This document shows, in pieces, positions 45,297 to 57,528 of a DNA stretch of 64,000 bases. Each line of letters starts with the position of its first letter. Positions within the stretch are counted from its first letter, which is position 1. The notes under the pieces were generated by a model. It ran no database searches and was not told where the DNA came from. It was given only the letters and a program-made list of their open reading frames with translations. The DNA lies in contig JAYJML010000096.1 in assembly GCA_035610835.1 (NCBI GenBank), positions 1 to 64,000 of the forward strand, written 5' to 3'. The stretch is from Ophiura sarsii. Taxonomy: Eukaryota > Echinodermata > Ophiuroidea > Amphilepidida > Ophiuridae. The position numbers and the translations under genes are program-made.

Positions 45297-45437
45297 AAGA
45301 CGATAATTTCCACTCGATAGAATGACGTTATAATTGCTGGTTCCCAATTTTAAATACGAATCGTATTTAAAATTGGGAGCCATATTTAAGAACTGAGAAC
45401 CAGCGTCCTTCTATCGAGTGGAAATCATCGTCTTTTC
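45297..45437. repeat. 140-bp palindrome
   Basis: The outer arms AGACGATAATTTCCACTCGA/TCGAGTGGAAATCATCGTCT and the inner arms CCCAATTTTAAATACGA/TCGTATTTAAAATTGGG pair, with a small asymmetric internal loop. The centre AATACGAATCGTATT has almost no loop. Confidence 0.75.
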
Positions 45438-45455
45438 TTTCGAATCTCATTTTGA

Positions 45456-45577
45456 GCAGCTTGGTGCTAAGCATAGATGAAAGGAACCGACAATTTGGAA
45501 CCCGGTAGTATATATTTTACGGAATAAATCATATTGGAAACTGGAAACCAATGCTTAGCACCAAGCTGCCGAAAGCT
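45456..45577. mobile_element. Foldback/MITE copy 1 with core ACCGACAATTTGGAACCCGG
   Basis: Arms CAGCTTGGTGCTAAGCAT and the complement flank a core with ACCGACAATTTGGAACCCGG, TAGTATATATTTTACGG and TTGGAAACTGGAAACCA. The same core occurs at 62107-62268 with related but different arms. Confidence 0.65.
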
Positions 45578-46178
45578 GGATTATTTTCTTTCCACCACGT
45601 TGTTATCCCATAATAATCACACTTGGACCCCGGTAATTAGTTAGTGTCGGACAGTGTGTGGGAAGACCATCAGTGCCGTTCTATTTGCAAATCCACTAAA
45701 TTCAGTTAAACACGACGAATGTCGCAGATTTTACAAAACTCTATCATTTGTTTTATATTATTTAAACCATTTCTCCACAATTGTAACAACACATGTGTTC
45801 ATATTTTCATATCCAGATCTAATATACATTTTAAAGCCATCTGGGTACAAATACTGATTAAAGATACATGAGAAAGCAATTCATAGACTCTACCAAAAGA
45901 CCTAAATCTGAATTCAAATGTCAACATCCCAGGATGTTGACAAAAATCCAAAATCACTGGAGTGTGTGACTATCATATATGGCGACTCAAATTGTTATGA
46001 CACACACCCCCTCCTAGGGAAACATTATGTAGAAATGTAACTATTTATTAGTATACAATTTGTATCCATAACAGAATATGTACAAAATATATATCATGGA
46101 CGGCAGTAGGTTATGTTACATGTATACAAAACCTGCAAAATGTAATTATGTATACTGTGGTAATTCTGCTGTGATACT

Positions 46179-46290
46179 ACAGGGTGAGTCAAAAAGAAGT
46201 TGTACGGAAATGAATATTTGTTTAAAAAAAACAAAAACTAATCAATTACACGTATTAAACGAGCACATTCTTCCAATCATATGATAAAAA
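46179..46290 (+). mobile_element. Possible lone mariner-type terminus
   Basis: CTACAGGGTGAGTCAAAAAGAAGTTG has the CAGGGTG start typical of mariner-like ends, preceded by TA-like sequence. No right end was found, so it may be truncated or chance. Confidence 0.25.
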
Positions 46291-46774
46291 AATCACTGAA
46301 ATTAACCCTTGCTATCAAGAATTATGACTGTTTTAATAAAATAACCCATTTTGGTAGCTGTCCATGAGATGCTAAATCCTTTAAAATTATGAATGTAAGT
46401 GAGGAGTGAAGAGTACATTATTCACAAAGAGTCATTAATTTTCAAATAAGATTTAAACCCAGGAGTGTCAAACAGACAGTAGAATGTTATGTATTATGTA
46501 TAAATCCATTATCTGTCGCTAACAATTGATTCAACATTAAAATATTCCCTTTTTTGTCTGATTTTGTAATGAGGAATGCGTGTAAATCCAGGTGTAAATC
46601 AATTTCGCTTTGAAATGAGAACAACGATTTAAATGTTTCTGTTCATTACAAATTCCGTTGACAGCTCAAGAATTGGGGTTTTCAAGTAACAAGGTATACC
46701 TCTTTGTGTCAACAATAATTGACTTTATCCATACTTCGATATATTTTTTAACATTCTTAATCACAACATGTTAC

Positions 46775-46951
46775 CATTAGGTCTTATCTAAATTCCAATA
46801 GCATATTTGGATTCCTTTCCGTTCAGAAAATATGTACTTTTTATGAGGTAGAACAAATAGTTATTGCGATATGCTAATTCGAATCTCAGATGGTGTAAAA
46901 TGTAAAAATCTGGACATGCAACGGTAAGGGTGGCGAGTTCAAAACACACGG
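46775..46951 (+). repeat. Dispersed direct repeat, copy 2 (empty site of the MITE)
   Basis: This is the counterpart of 13990-14595 without the 369-bp MITE: AACATTCTTAATCACAACAT, ACCATTAGGTC, then TTATTGCGATATGCTAATTC and ATCTGGACATGCAACGG. It shows the pre-insertion state around the TTA target. Confidence 0.65.
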
Positions 46952-47042
46952 CCTTATACTTAAGACTATTCAATGTTAAGGCGTCAGTCGAGGGAATCCA
47001 ACTCAAATTCACAAACAAATAGTATTTTCGCGCGCTTAAAAC

Positions 47043-47400
47043 TGAATGATATATCTGGACAATACGCGTGCATATGTCTAGATATATCATTCTAAAACAC
47101 CATTTAAAAAAAACCACCCCATTAATTATAGGCAAAACTGAGAATATAAAGAAAGAAATTAGCGCCCAACACGCGTAAAATATCAGGTACAGGTAACCCA
47201 GCACTAAAGTCAGTCGGGTGAGGTGGGGATTACACGCCTATTCTGGGAACTATCGGGTTTTTATATACTTTACTCTATCCAATGTGCTACACGCGTGCAT
47301 ATGTCAAGGAATATCATTGTATAAGTCCAATTAAAACCAAAATATATAACCTAAAGGGGTGTCATTGTCGGTTGTGTCAGGTTGAGATGGGGAATAAAGG
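47043..47400. repeat. Two diverged copies around ACGCGTGCATATGTC
   Basis: ACGCGTGCATATGTC occurs at about 47066 and 47291, with partly similar downstream sequence. The first is centred in an inverted repeat (GAATGATATATCTGG/CTAGATATATCATTC, 47043-47094). Confidence 0.45.
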
Positions 47401-47439
47401 GACTATGAACCACCTTCACTGAAAACGAAACCTGGTTTG

Positions 47440-47795
47440 CAAAACTTAGTTAAAACTATGTCAAGTGCGACTAACTTATTACTAGTACGGCTAGGTTGGA
47501 CTAAACTATATATTAGTACGTTATGTACTAGGTGCTGGACTATCAAATATACTAGTTCAACTTTGACCTACTAATATAATAAACTAGTTAAAACATGCCC
47601 TACTAATATAATCGAGTGCTCTACTAATATATTGGGTGTTCTACTAATGGTCTCTACTAACCAAAATTATGTCAAGTACGACTATTTTTATCAGTCAGGC
47701 ATACTGTACTAAAGCTTTTACTAGTTCAGCAGATTGAACTAGCATGTTCAGCTAGCTTGCCTAACTAAGCTAAAATACGTCGATCAAAATGGAAA
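47440..47795. repeat. CTAGT/TACTAATA-rich degenerate repeat
   Basis: Many short TACTAATATA and ACTAGTT motifs in imperfect, partly inverted arrangement. It recalls the CTAGTC-rich element at 56340-57255 but is not clearly the same family. Confidence 0.45.
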
Positions 47796-48156
47796 GTTAC
47801 GTGAAAATATCATTTTTCTCAACGTTTTTTTAAATAAAGTTGTTTGTTATAATTTAAAATGAGATCGTAAAGCGTCATGCAAGGTAGGCAGGATTTTGTA
47901 TGGTCAACTTTAAATGGTGTGTTTTGTACACACTTGTGCACATCGTCTGAGGTATGATGATCAGGTCTAGTGTATGTTTTATGTAGTCTGCAAAATTTTG
48001 CACCATTGGCATTGCATTACATTGCAAACTGGGCCAGTTCACGATGACCATACAAAATCCTGTCTAACTTGCATGACGCCTTACGATCTCACTTAAATTA
48101 TAACAAACAACTTTATTATAAAAACAACGTTGAGAAAAATGATATTTTCACGTTTT
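47796..48156. mobile_element. 360-bp inverted-repeat (foldback) element
   Basis: The left arm ACGTGAAAATATCATTTTTC through AATGAGATCGTAAAGCGTCA to TTTTGTATGGTCA pairs with 48047-48156 over about 110 bp. The loop of about 140 bp contains TGTACACACTTGTGCACA. It ends directly before the satellite region. Confidence 0.7.
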
Positions 48157-48266
48157 GATCAGTATTTTGATCAGTATTTAACTCGGCAATCAGTCCCAGC
48201 TCAGTCCCCCACATGTAACATAAAGCGATGCACGATGTCGTCAGAGCTGGCTGACGCAATGCCCGC

Positions 48267-48284
48267 CCCCCCCCCCCCCCCCCC
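48267..48284 (+). repeat. Poly-C tract
   Basis: An uninterrupted C run of about 16-18 bases followed by A-rich sequence. It creates spurious proline or glycine frames. Confidence 0.8.
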
Positions 48285-48329
48285 AAAAAAAAAGATCGAC
48301 TGTCTGTCGGTTGAGATTGGCACTGTCGG

Positions 48330-50200
48330 TTCTTTTTGAGAAATAACAAATTCTAGAAACACTTCAAATGTATAGGGACGGTTGTTTAAAACAATTGCAC
48401 CATTTTTCTGTGAAAAGTTATCCAAAACAATTCCTTTTTTATAGTCTAGAGCAAAAACACTACTCTAACGCGTTGATACGTTTTGCGTTTGACCATGAAG
48501 CTAGAACTTCATGGTTTGACTAAGTGAAAGAGGGGCAACTTTACACAAAACGTATCAACTTTTCCTTAGCTAAAAAACACTGAAAAATAACAAATTCTAG
48601 AAACACTTGATATTTATAGGGAGGATTATTTAGCACAATTGCACCATGTTTCTGTAAAAAGTTTTCCAAAATAATTCATTTGTTGTACTCTAGAGCAAAA
48701 AAAACTGTTCTAACGCAAAACGTATCAACTCTTCTTTAGGCCCAAAAATATTAAAAAATAACCAATTCTAGCCCACACTTGATATTTATAAGGAGGGTTG
48801 TTTAGAGCCATTGCACCATGTCTCTGTGAAAAATGTTCCGAAATCTTTCATTTTTTGTACTCTAGAGCAAAATAACTGCCCTAACGCAAAACGTATCAAC
48901 TTTTGCTTAGCCAAAAAACAACAACTGAAAAATAACAAATTCTAGAAACACTTCTAATGTATAGGGACGGTTGTTTACAACAATTGCACCATGTTTCTGT
49001 GAAAAGGTTTCCAAAATATTTCCTTTTTTATACTCTAGAGCAAAAAATCTACTCTTGTTTTGCGTTTGACTAAGTGAAAGAGGGGCAACTTTTACACAAA
49101 AGTATCAACTTTTCTTAGCCCAAAAACACTGAAAAATAACAAATTCTAGAAACACTTGATATTTATAGGGAGGATTGTTTAGCACAATTGCACCATGTTT
49201 CTCTGAAAAGTGTTCCAAAAGAGTTCTTTTTTTTGTACTCTAGAGCAAAAAAACCTGCTCTAACGCAAAACGTATCAACTTTTGCTTAGGCCAAAAAATA
49301 CTGAAAAATAATAAATTCTAGAAGCACTTGATATTTATAGGGAGGATTGTTTAGTACAATTAAACCATGTTTCTGTGAAAAGTTTTCCAAAATATTTCGA
49401 TATTTGTATTGTTGAGCAAAAAAAACTGCCCTAACGCAAAACGTTTTCTTTACAACTTTTCCTTAGCCAAAAAAACCCTGAAAAATACAAAATTCTAGAA
49501 ACACTTGATATTTATAGGGTGGACTGTTTGGCACAAGATTTCCAAATTAATTCGTTTTGTTTACTCTAGAGCAAAATAACTGCCCTAACGCTAACCGTAT
49601 CAACTTTTCCTTAGGCAAAAAAATCACTGAAAAATAACAAATTCTAGAAACACTTGATATTTATAGGGAGGGTTGTTTAGAACAATTGCACCATGATTCT
49701 CTGAAAAGTTTTCCAATTTTTTTTTGTGTACTCTGGAGCAAAAAAACTGCTCTAACGCAAAACATATCAATTTTTCCTTGGCCAACATAACACTGAAAAA
49801 TAACAAATTCAAGAAACACTTGAAATGTACGGGGAGTGTTGTTTAGACCTATTGCACCATGTTTCTGTGAAAAGTGTTCCCAAATATTTCCTTTGTTGTA
49901 CTCTAGAGCAAAAAAACCTGCTCTAACGCAAAACCTATCACCTTAGACCAAAAAATACTGAAAAATAACAAATTCAAGAAACACTTGAAATGTATAGGGA
50001 GGGTTGTTTAGCACCATAAACTGCTCTATCGCAAAATGTATTAACTTTTCCTTTGGACAAAAAGCACTGAAAAAAAAACTAATTCTAGAAACACTTGAAA
50101 TTCATAGGGAGGGTTGTTTAGACCAATTGCATCATTTTTATGTGAACAGTTTTCCAAAATATTACTCTAGTGCAATAAAACTGCCCTAACGCAAAACGTA
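48330..50200 (+). repeat. Satellite array, units of about 165-180 bp
   Basis: About 11 tandem units, each with AAATTCTAGAAACACTTGAT, ATAGGGAGG(A/G)TTGTTTAG, TTGCACCATGTTTCTGTGAA, GTACTCTAGAGCAAAAAA and CTAACGCAAAACGTATCAAC. The AAATTCTAG anchor is at about 48350, 48592, 48768, 48948, 49143, 49317, 49490, 49639, 49805, 49969 and 50080, so unit length varies from about 110 to 240 bp through small insertions. The first unit has an extra hairpin (CATGAAGCTAGAACTTCATG). The motif ACGCAAAACGTATCAA also recurs outside, up to about 51080. Confidence 0.85.
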
Positions 50201-50679
50201 TCAATGTTGTTACGTTTTTAGACTATGTGAAAAAGGGGCAACTAGACGCAACACATACCATTTCTTTACAACATATTTTATGGGATAGAAACACTTCAAT
50301 GCCAATGACATACATTCCATGAAGAAGAATAACATCCTACTTGAACGGAAAATAGCTTTGACGTAAAACGTATCGATATGTCTTACTGTGCTAGAAACAC
50401 TTGAACATGCTAGAAACACATCTTAAGTCAATGATATATTCAGTGAAACCTGTTTCGGACCAAATCCGGCCAATGATAAATTGAAGTTTATTGTAGTCTG
50501 TAATGCTTGTTGGATAATATGCATCTATAAAATAATACATTAAGGTTTCGAAAAAAATCTGTCTGCAACATCCCCAGGGAGATGAAAAGCGCTCTCTAAA
50601 ACCACAACCACAACCAAACACTAATAACACTATCTCATTGTTTTCTATCCCCTTAAGAATAGTTTTAACAGTATAAACA

Positions 50680-50680
50680 C

Positions 50681-50734
<54 letters not shown>

Positions 50735-50740
50735 TAATAA
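50680..50740. repeat. (AAT)n microsatellite
   Basis: About 20 AAT/ATA units. Confidence 0.9.
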
Positions 50741-51270
50741 CGCAGTGAGTAGTTTTTTTGCCCGGAGCCACTTTAAAAAGCGCCCCCCTACGGTGACACA
50801 CACAATCTTACTTCAATACCAATTATATGGCCAAGGTTTAGTCAAATAGTTACCTGTTTTGGGACTCTGGTTCAATATTGTGAACATTTGGGGAAAAGGG
50901 TCTATATTTTTGAAAATTTGGATGGAAGTGCAATAAATGGAAGATCCTCACTTTGATACGATTAACGTAAAGTTGCCCCTTTTTTGGTATGTACGACGCA
51001 AAACGTATCAAAATTGATACGATTTGCGTCGAGTTGCCCCTTTTTTGTTATGTCTGACCCGCCGTTAATTAATACGTTTTGCGTTTTAGGTTTTGCCTAA
51101 TAATGACATACACTGTTGCGCGTTTCGTGTTACAAGGCGAATGCTGGCTTTCGCGGTTGGTGTACCCTTACTCCTGATTTCAGAACAATAGAGCACTTTT
51201 TAAATTAAGAAATATCGTTCTGGTTTGCCAAATGAAGCGTTGGCCTAGCTAAAACCCTACTAGTGTTATA

Positions 51271-52640
51271 CGAGGGGCGGTCAGTAAATAATGAAAGTGA
51301 TCATGGTATGGGATGCATGAGTGATTCTATTGAGGCGATAATGTGATCAATACAAAGTATGAACCTTTGTCTTTCAAACAATACACTTTTGGATTGTTAG
51401 ATACCTTTGGTTATGTAACGTCATTAACATAAACACAATAGGTTTCAGACACTGACTGAAATCTGTCAATTATTTGGCTGTATATGTAATATGTTGAATA
51501 TGGGTTGATTGATACATTTGCGTATATCTCGGCAATGCAAGCATAAAAACAGATAACACTTGGCACATGGTTAGAATACACACTTATCTCTGTTTGACAC
51601 TCTTTTTTAGATCTGAATGCCTTAATACGAACAAGAAGGGACCATCTCAAATACGCTTTTATTTAGCAAAATCCGCAATAATATACCTTAGAAAACAGCA
51701 AAGGATAAAGAACAATGGAGGGATTATAATTTAATAAACTGTTGTGGGATGTAAAGCAATAATAGTGGGGATTTCAAAAGGAGCTGTTCATAAAATTTCC
51801 TCAAACCATTGAAATTATATGACGATTACCTACACAATACATATCTAGTAGCTCTAAAGATAACAGTAATAAGAGAGGTTGTGGCAGTCATCTTTGATTG
51901 ATACATTCCTGTATATCTTCATTTTGACTATCACAATATGTTTACACATTGATTTAAGCATTTTTCATTATTTCTGATTAGAATTTGAAGGCACAGTAAG
52001 CTTTTATCTGGTAAATTTCATGATTTTAGCCATTTTGGGCCCGTTTCAAAATTATCTGCCGTCTGCGCATGCGCATTTTTTCTGCAGGTTTCATGCGAAT
52101 AAGTTCGGATAATGAGTTAACTATCATATGGAATCTTCCAAACTGGTTAATTGCTTGAATTTTTCCTAAATTGTTGATTTTCCGCAATATTAGTGATTCA
52201 CTGACTGGGCATTTTTTAATGAAAATTAGCTATTTGAAATACTGATATTTGTATACCTTTTATTCAATTGCTTCTCCTTACTTTTTCCTCTTATACTACA
52301 CATTCCAAATTACACAGGGATTAAAGTTATTGTCTTTTGTATCATATATATGCGAAAAAACTCGGGATCTACCAGCTTCTGATGTCATGTTACGCAATCT
52401 TCTTACCACATGTTTCATAAAAACAATTCAAATTTCCCGCCAAATAACTGATTTAGCAGTGTCCCAAGTGTACTTACTTTGAGACAATGCTATGACGTCA
52501 TAGTTCACACTTAAAAATCCAAAACTGTATTATTTGAAAGAAAAAGGTTCATACTTTGTATTGATCACATTATCCCCTCAATAGAATCACTCATGCATCC
52601 CATACCATGATCACTTTCATTATTTACTGACCGCCCCTCG
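51271..52640. mobile_element. Mariner-like MITE copy B
   Basis: The 1370-bp element has TA on each side (51269-51270 and 52641-52642). The ends are CGAGGGGCGGTCAGTAAATA and its exact complement, then AATGAAAGTGATCATGGTAT. The terminal inverted repeats run at least 115 bp and the interior is the same as in copies A and C. Both ends share the same substitutions (GGGGCGG for GGGTCGT), so they were copied or converted together. The interior includes CTGCGCATGCGCAT near 52068. There is no transposase. Confidence 0.85.
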
Positions 52641-53022
52641 TATGTAGGCCTTTATAAGTAAGTTATAGTTAGTTGGCCTGCTTATTATACATTATTTATT
52701 TATTTCTATTTATTTATTTTAACAAACATATTTCTGGTGTTTTTTCTTGGCAGGATCAAGCCAATCCTCTTGATAGAAACTATTAGAACAAATAAAACAA
52801 CAAATGCCAAAAGCAACTAATACAATATAATAAACTGAACTCAAGTTCTGGAATTCTAGACTGTGTGTTTTTACTTGTCCACTCACCCTCAAAACGCACC
52901 ATTTTTGTGTCTCCAATATAGTATATAATTATGTTTGCACAAGGGAGATAACATTCTTTGGAGTTAGGGAAGACCAACATAATCATATTCGTACTAGAAA
53001 CACATGTACACATCGCTATATA

Positions 53023-54389
53023 CGAGGGTCGTTCAATAAATAATGAAAGTGATCATGGTATGGGACGCATGAGTGATTCTATTGAGGGATAATGTGATCA
53101 ATACAAAGTATGAACCTTTGTCTTTCAAACAATACACTTTGGGATTGTTAGATACCTTTGGTTATGTAATGTCATTAATATAAACACAATAGGTTTCAGA
53201 CACTGACTGAAATTTGTCGATTATTTGGCTGGATATGTAATATGTTGAAAATGGGTTGAATGATACATTTGCGTATATCTCGGCAATGCAAGCATAAAAA
53301 TAGATAACACTTAGCACATAGTTAGAACAGACACTTATCTCTGCTTGACATTCTTTTTTAGATCTGAATTCCTTAATACAAACAAGAAGGGACCATCTCA
53401 AATGCGCTTTTATTTAGCAAAATCCGCAATAATATACCTTATAAAACAACAAAGGATAAAGAACAATGGAGGGATTATAATTTAGTAAATTGTTGTGGGA
53501 TGTAAAGCAATAATAGTGGGGATTTCAAGAGGAGCTGTTCATAAAATATCCTCAAACCATTGAAGTTATGTGACGATTACTTTAACAATACATATCTAGT
53601 AGCTATAAAGATAACAGTAATAAGAGAGGTTGTGGCAGCCATCTTTGATTGATAAACATTCGTGTATATCTTTATTTTGACTATAACAATGTTTAAACAC
53701 ATTGATTTAAGCATTTTCCATTATTTTTGATTAGAATTTGAAGGCACAGTAAGCTTTTATCTGGTAAATTTCATGATTTTAGCCATTTTGGGCCCTGTTC
53801 AAAATGATCTGCCGTCTGCGCATGCGCATATTTTCTGCAGGTTTCATGCGAATAAGTTCAGATAATTAGTTAGCTATCATATGGAATCTCCCAAACTTGT
53901 TAATTGCTTGGATTTTTCCTAAATTGTTTGATTTTCCGCAATATTAGTGATTGGCTGACTGGGCATTTTCCAATGAAAATTGGCTATTTGTAATACTGAT
54001 ATTTGTGTACTTTTTATTCGATTGCCTTTCCTTACTTTTCCCTCTTATACTATATCAAATTACACAGGGATTAAAGTTATTGTCTTTTTATCATACTTAC
54101 GCGAGAAAAAAATGGGATTTACCTGCTTCTGGTGTCATGTTATGCAATCTTCTTACCACATGTTTCATACAAACAATTCAAATTTCCCGCCAAATAACTG
54201 ATTTAGCAGTGTCCCAAGTGTACTTACTTTGAGACAATGCTATGACGTCATAATTAACACTTATAAATCCAAAACTGTATTGTTTGAAAGATAAAGGTTC
54301 ATACTTTGTATTGATCACATTATCCCTCAATAGAATCACTCATGCATCCCATACCATGATCACTTTCATTATTTATTGAACGACCCTCG
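53023..54389. mobile_element. Mariner-like MITE copy C
   Basis: 1367 bp with TA duplications (53021-53022 and 54390-54391) and ends CGAGGGTCGTTCAATAAATA. It is intact and very close to copy B, only about 380 bp away, in the same orientation. It includes CTGCGCATGCGCATATTTTC near 53815. Confidence 0.85.
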
Positions 54390-54391
54390 TA

Positions 54392-55424
54392 GATCCGTAC
54401 ATTCTATTACCGTTATAAGGAATAGCTCATTATGTGTTTCAATTGTACTAACAACTTTTAATAATCAATTTCCCACAAAACACCAAATAAGATGAAAAGT
54501 ACATCACAGACCTATCCCGTTTCAGAACTTAATAAAGCTATACAAAAACGTCACACAATGATGCCAAGTTCAAACTTTACTTCCAATTACAGAAGGAGTT
54601 AAACTGCCGCTAAACTTGGATTCTAGGGAAATGGAAATGGACCTTGGAATCTATAAAAGGGACCTGGGAATCTTTAAATAAACTGGAATATATAAATGGA
54701 AATTTCGGTGCCTATCGATTTAATGACTTACATACTGTTCCACAGTGTAAGCTTAATCAATAATGATGTTAAATGAAAGAACACCCTGGCATTTACTATC
54801 TTGGCTGCTTAACCGTGGAGCTCGATAGTGGAGGTATTATCTGAACTCGGATAGTAACTCAAAATAGCTACAAACAATGAATTTGGCTGATTCCATTTAG
54901 GTGTAAGTTGGAACATGTATAAACTTTACAGGTATGCAAACAAAATCAGGTTTAAACCAAATTAACCAAGGCAAAGTCATAAAAAAATTCATGGATTATG
55001 GCTTTAACTTAATTTGTATTCACACCATTTACAAGTTTGTAAAGCATGGATTGGATGGACGGGCTGATATTTGAAAGAAATAGACGCGTTTTTTAAATAT
55101 ATATCAGTCCTTCAGCATAGTGAAGCTCATTTGATAGTTTGTGTTACGCATAGTCTTTAGTGACTCCTTTACACAATTTAGTGCAAAACTAGTGTTGTCA
55201 AAATATTGGATGTAAACAAGAGATACAGGGTAAATGGAGGCAATCAATAAACCGATGAGCAACAAATTGAACAATTTTTAGGGGAATTAATGGAATTATT
55301 GTTGCTTTGTTAATGAAAATAAAGTTCCATGTCAAGTTGTAATTAGTGTTTACGTTGTATATCATGAGTATCAGTATACAGATGTAGCTTATCTCCATAG
55401 AAAACTAACTTAAGTTGTTACTTG
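54392..55424. other. Intronic stretch without recognised features
   Basis: No coding similarity. A short purine-rich patch with GGAATCTATAAA/GGAATCTTTAAA repeats sits near 54640-54700. Confidence 0.35.
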
Positions 55425-55600
55425 ATTTGGGACTGGATAAAATGACTTGACTTGTATCAAAATGACTTGTGACTTGACTTATAGCAAACTGACTTGTGAC
55501 TTGACCTGTCTTGCACCTATGACTGAAGGACTTGACTTGACTTGGACATGGACTTGCAAAACAATGACTTGTTACCATCTCTGCAGACTGTCCGTGACTT
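55425..55600. repeat. GACTT-rich micro-repeat
   Basis: Irregular repeats of GACTTGACTT, TGACTTGTGACTTGAC and similar. Confidence 0.75.
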
Positions 55601-55699
55601 TTACTCTGCTTAACTCGCTCTGACTCCATCGGCAGAATGTCCAAGAGATGGACTCTACGTTGATTCTACAATGACTTTCATGGATATCAGCCACAATAG

Positions 55700-56339
55700 C
55701 CTAACTCAGATATCTGACCATTAAAAATCATCAGTTTTTTATTGAAATCGATATCCTATATAGGGGCTTTTGAACCCAGACCCCTCTTAAATTGCATGTG
55801 TGAGCATAATTTTAGTATCTGTTAAAATACCTTTCTTTTAGAGGTTTTTAAGCACCATTTTCAGGCATTCAAAAGGCTGTTCACGCACTTTTTTACAAAT
55901 GCGTGCCCCCTAAAAAAATCACGTAGAGCGATTGCTGTCTCATTTGTTTCATTAATTATGCTACAAATATATCAAAGAAATAAGGTGGCCATTTATCAGA
56001 ACAAAATACAGTGCCAATTAAGCTGTAGAAGTCCATTTTTAGGGGACATTTCGGCAAATTTTGCATGGAAAAGTCATTTTGTTTCATTATCCATATCTTT
56101 TATGTGAAACCTTATTTTAGGCATCTAAATACATTATTTCTCAACTTTTTCCTACACCCTACCGCTATCCCAATTCAACTTCTTATGAAATTGAAGCTAT
56201 AATTGTAAAAATCACCATTTTCTACGTCAAAAATTAATGTTGATGACAGGTACTTTCAGACCGACTCAATTGAGTTAAGAAGCCTTTTGTCACAGCTGAA
56301 GAGTGAAGGTAGCGTTAGCTTACGTGCACTGAAAGCTTA
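55700..56339. other. Intronic stretch without recognised features
   Basis: AT-rich; no gene or repeat structure was seen. Confidence 0.3.
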
Positions 56340-57255
56340 AAACTAGTCAGGCGCAGGCGTAGGCTGGACTAACTTTAAACTAGTCGAGCAGGCTAGTCAA
56401 GCCTGCTGGATAGGTTATGGCCGACTTGACTAGCTTAAGGTTAGTCCGGCTCCTGACTAGCTTGATTTGTTCTTCTGGACTAGTCTGTGGCTGGACGAGC
56501 TTATATTAGTCAAGCTGGAGCATTGCTGGACTATCTTTACGTTAGTCGCTCACTAGCTTAAGCTGGACTAGTTTAGGCTAGTCGCATTGCTGGACTAGCT
56601 TAACGTAAGTCAAGGCACTGATATGCAATTACATGTTCTTTATATCAGCTTTAATTTTTATATAATACAGGTGGACTTATCACTAACGCCACTCAATTGT
56701 TTAAATCTTCTTCATGCTGACTATATACTCTCTAATTGTTAAAAGAGCGAGAAAATATCCCCTCTAACACAGGAGCGAAAATATTTTCACTCTAAAAGAG
56801 TGGAAAATCACTCTATTAGAGAGTGATTTATCCATTTCTCATGTCAGTCACCGAGTAATGAAATTTAAACAAGAATTAATTAATTATTCACTCCGATTCA
56901 TCGCAAAATTGCATTTATCGGAAATAAACACCGCTGATATCATATTCTGTTCACATTACATACAACCATTACTACGAGGTAATGGTCAAAGAATAAAAGC
57001 TAGTCGAGCGACTTACGTAAAGCTAGTCAAGATGGACACCATCTGGACTAACTCCAGCGACTAGCCTAAACTAGTCCAGCTAGGACGGACTAACATCAAG
57101 CTAGTCGAGCGACTAAAGCTAGTCCAGCAATGCGGGACTAGTCTAAAGCTAGTCAAGATAGGCGCCATCTGGACTAACTTAAAGCTAGTCGAGCAACTAG
57201 CCTAAACTAGTCCAGCTTAGGACGGACTAGTAGTCGCGCAACTAACGTAAAGCTA
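56340..57255. mobile_element. CTAGTC-rich inverted-repeat element
   Basis: Both ends (about 56340-56620 and 56995-57255) are dense arrays of GCTAGTCGAGC/GACTAGCTTAAGC-type motifs that are reverse complements of each other overall, such as GACTAGCTTAACGTAAGTCA versus GACTTACGTAAAGCTAGTCA. The centre (about 56730-56840) has its own inverted motif around CTCTAAAAGAGTGGAAAATC. No coding frame and no clear target duplication. Confidence 0.55.
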
Positions 57256-57528
57256 GTCCGAGACCAAATATCTTCAAAAAATCATATATGCTATATGCAA
57301 CATAGCACGTTTATGCCACTTGCACAGATGCATGGTCATTGACCAGTGTATACTTGGTTGTCACAGATTTGGTGTCAAAGGTCATTTAGGGTCATTGCTG
57401 GTGCCCAATAAAATGGGTCAAATAGGCAAAATCAGCTATATCCAAACCTCTGGAGGAAAGAGCAGGCCCATGGTTAGTGTACTGATAGATCATTAGGTGT
57501 ACAGGCGGTATATAGTAGTTTTGACCCC

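Noticed and set aside
45093..45383. 96-codon minus frame
   Set aside because: Half of it is one arm of the 45297-45437 palindrome; no family match.
46788..47204. 138-codon minus frame with hydrophobic stretches
   Set aside because: Covers a dispersed repeat and AT-rich inverted sequence; composition-driven, no recognisable family.
50391..50801. 136-codon minus frame with poly-Ile
   Set aside because: The Ile run is the (AAT)n microsatellite; no other signal.
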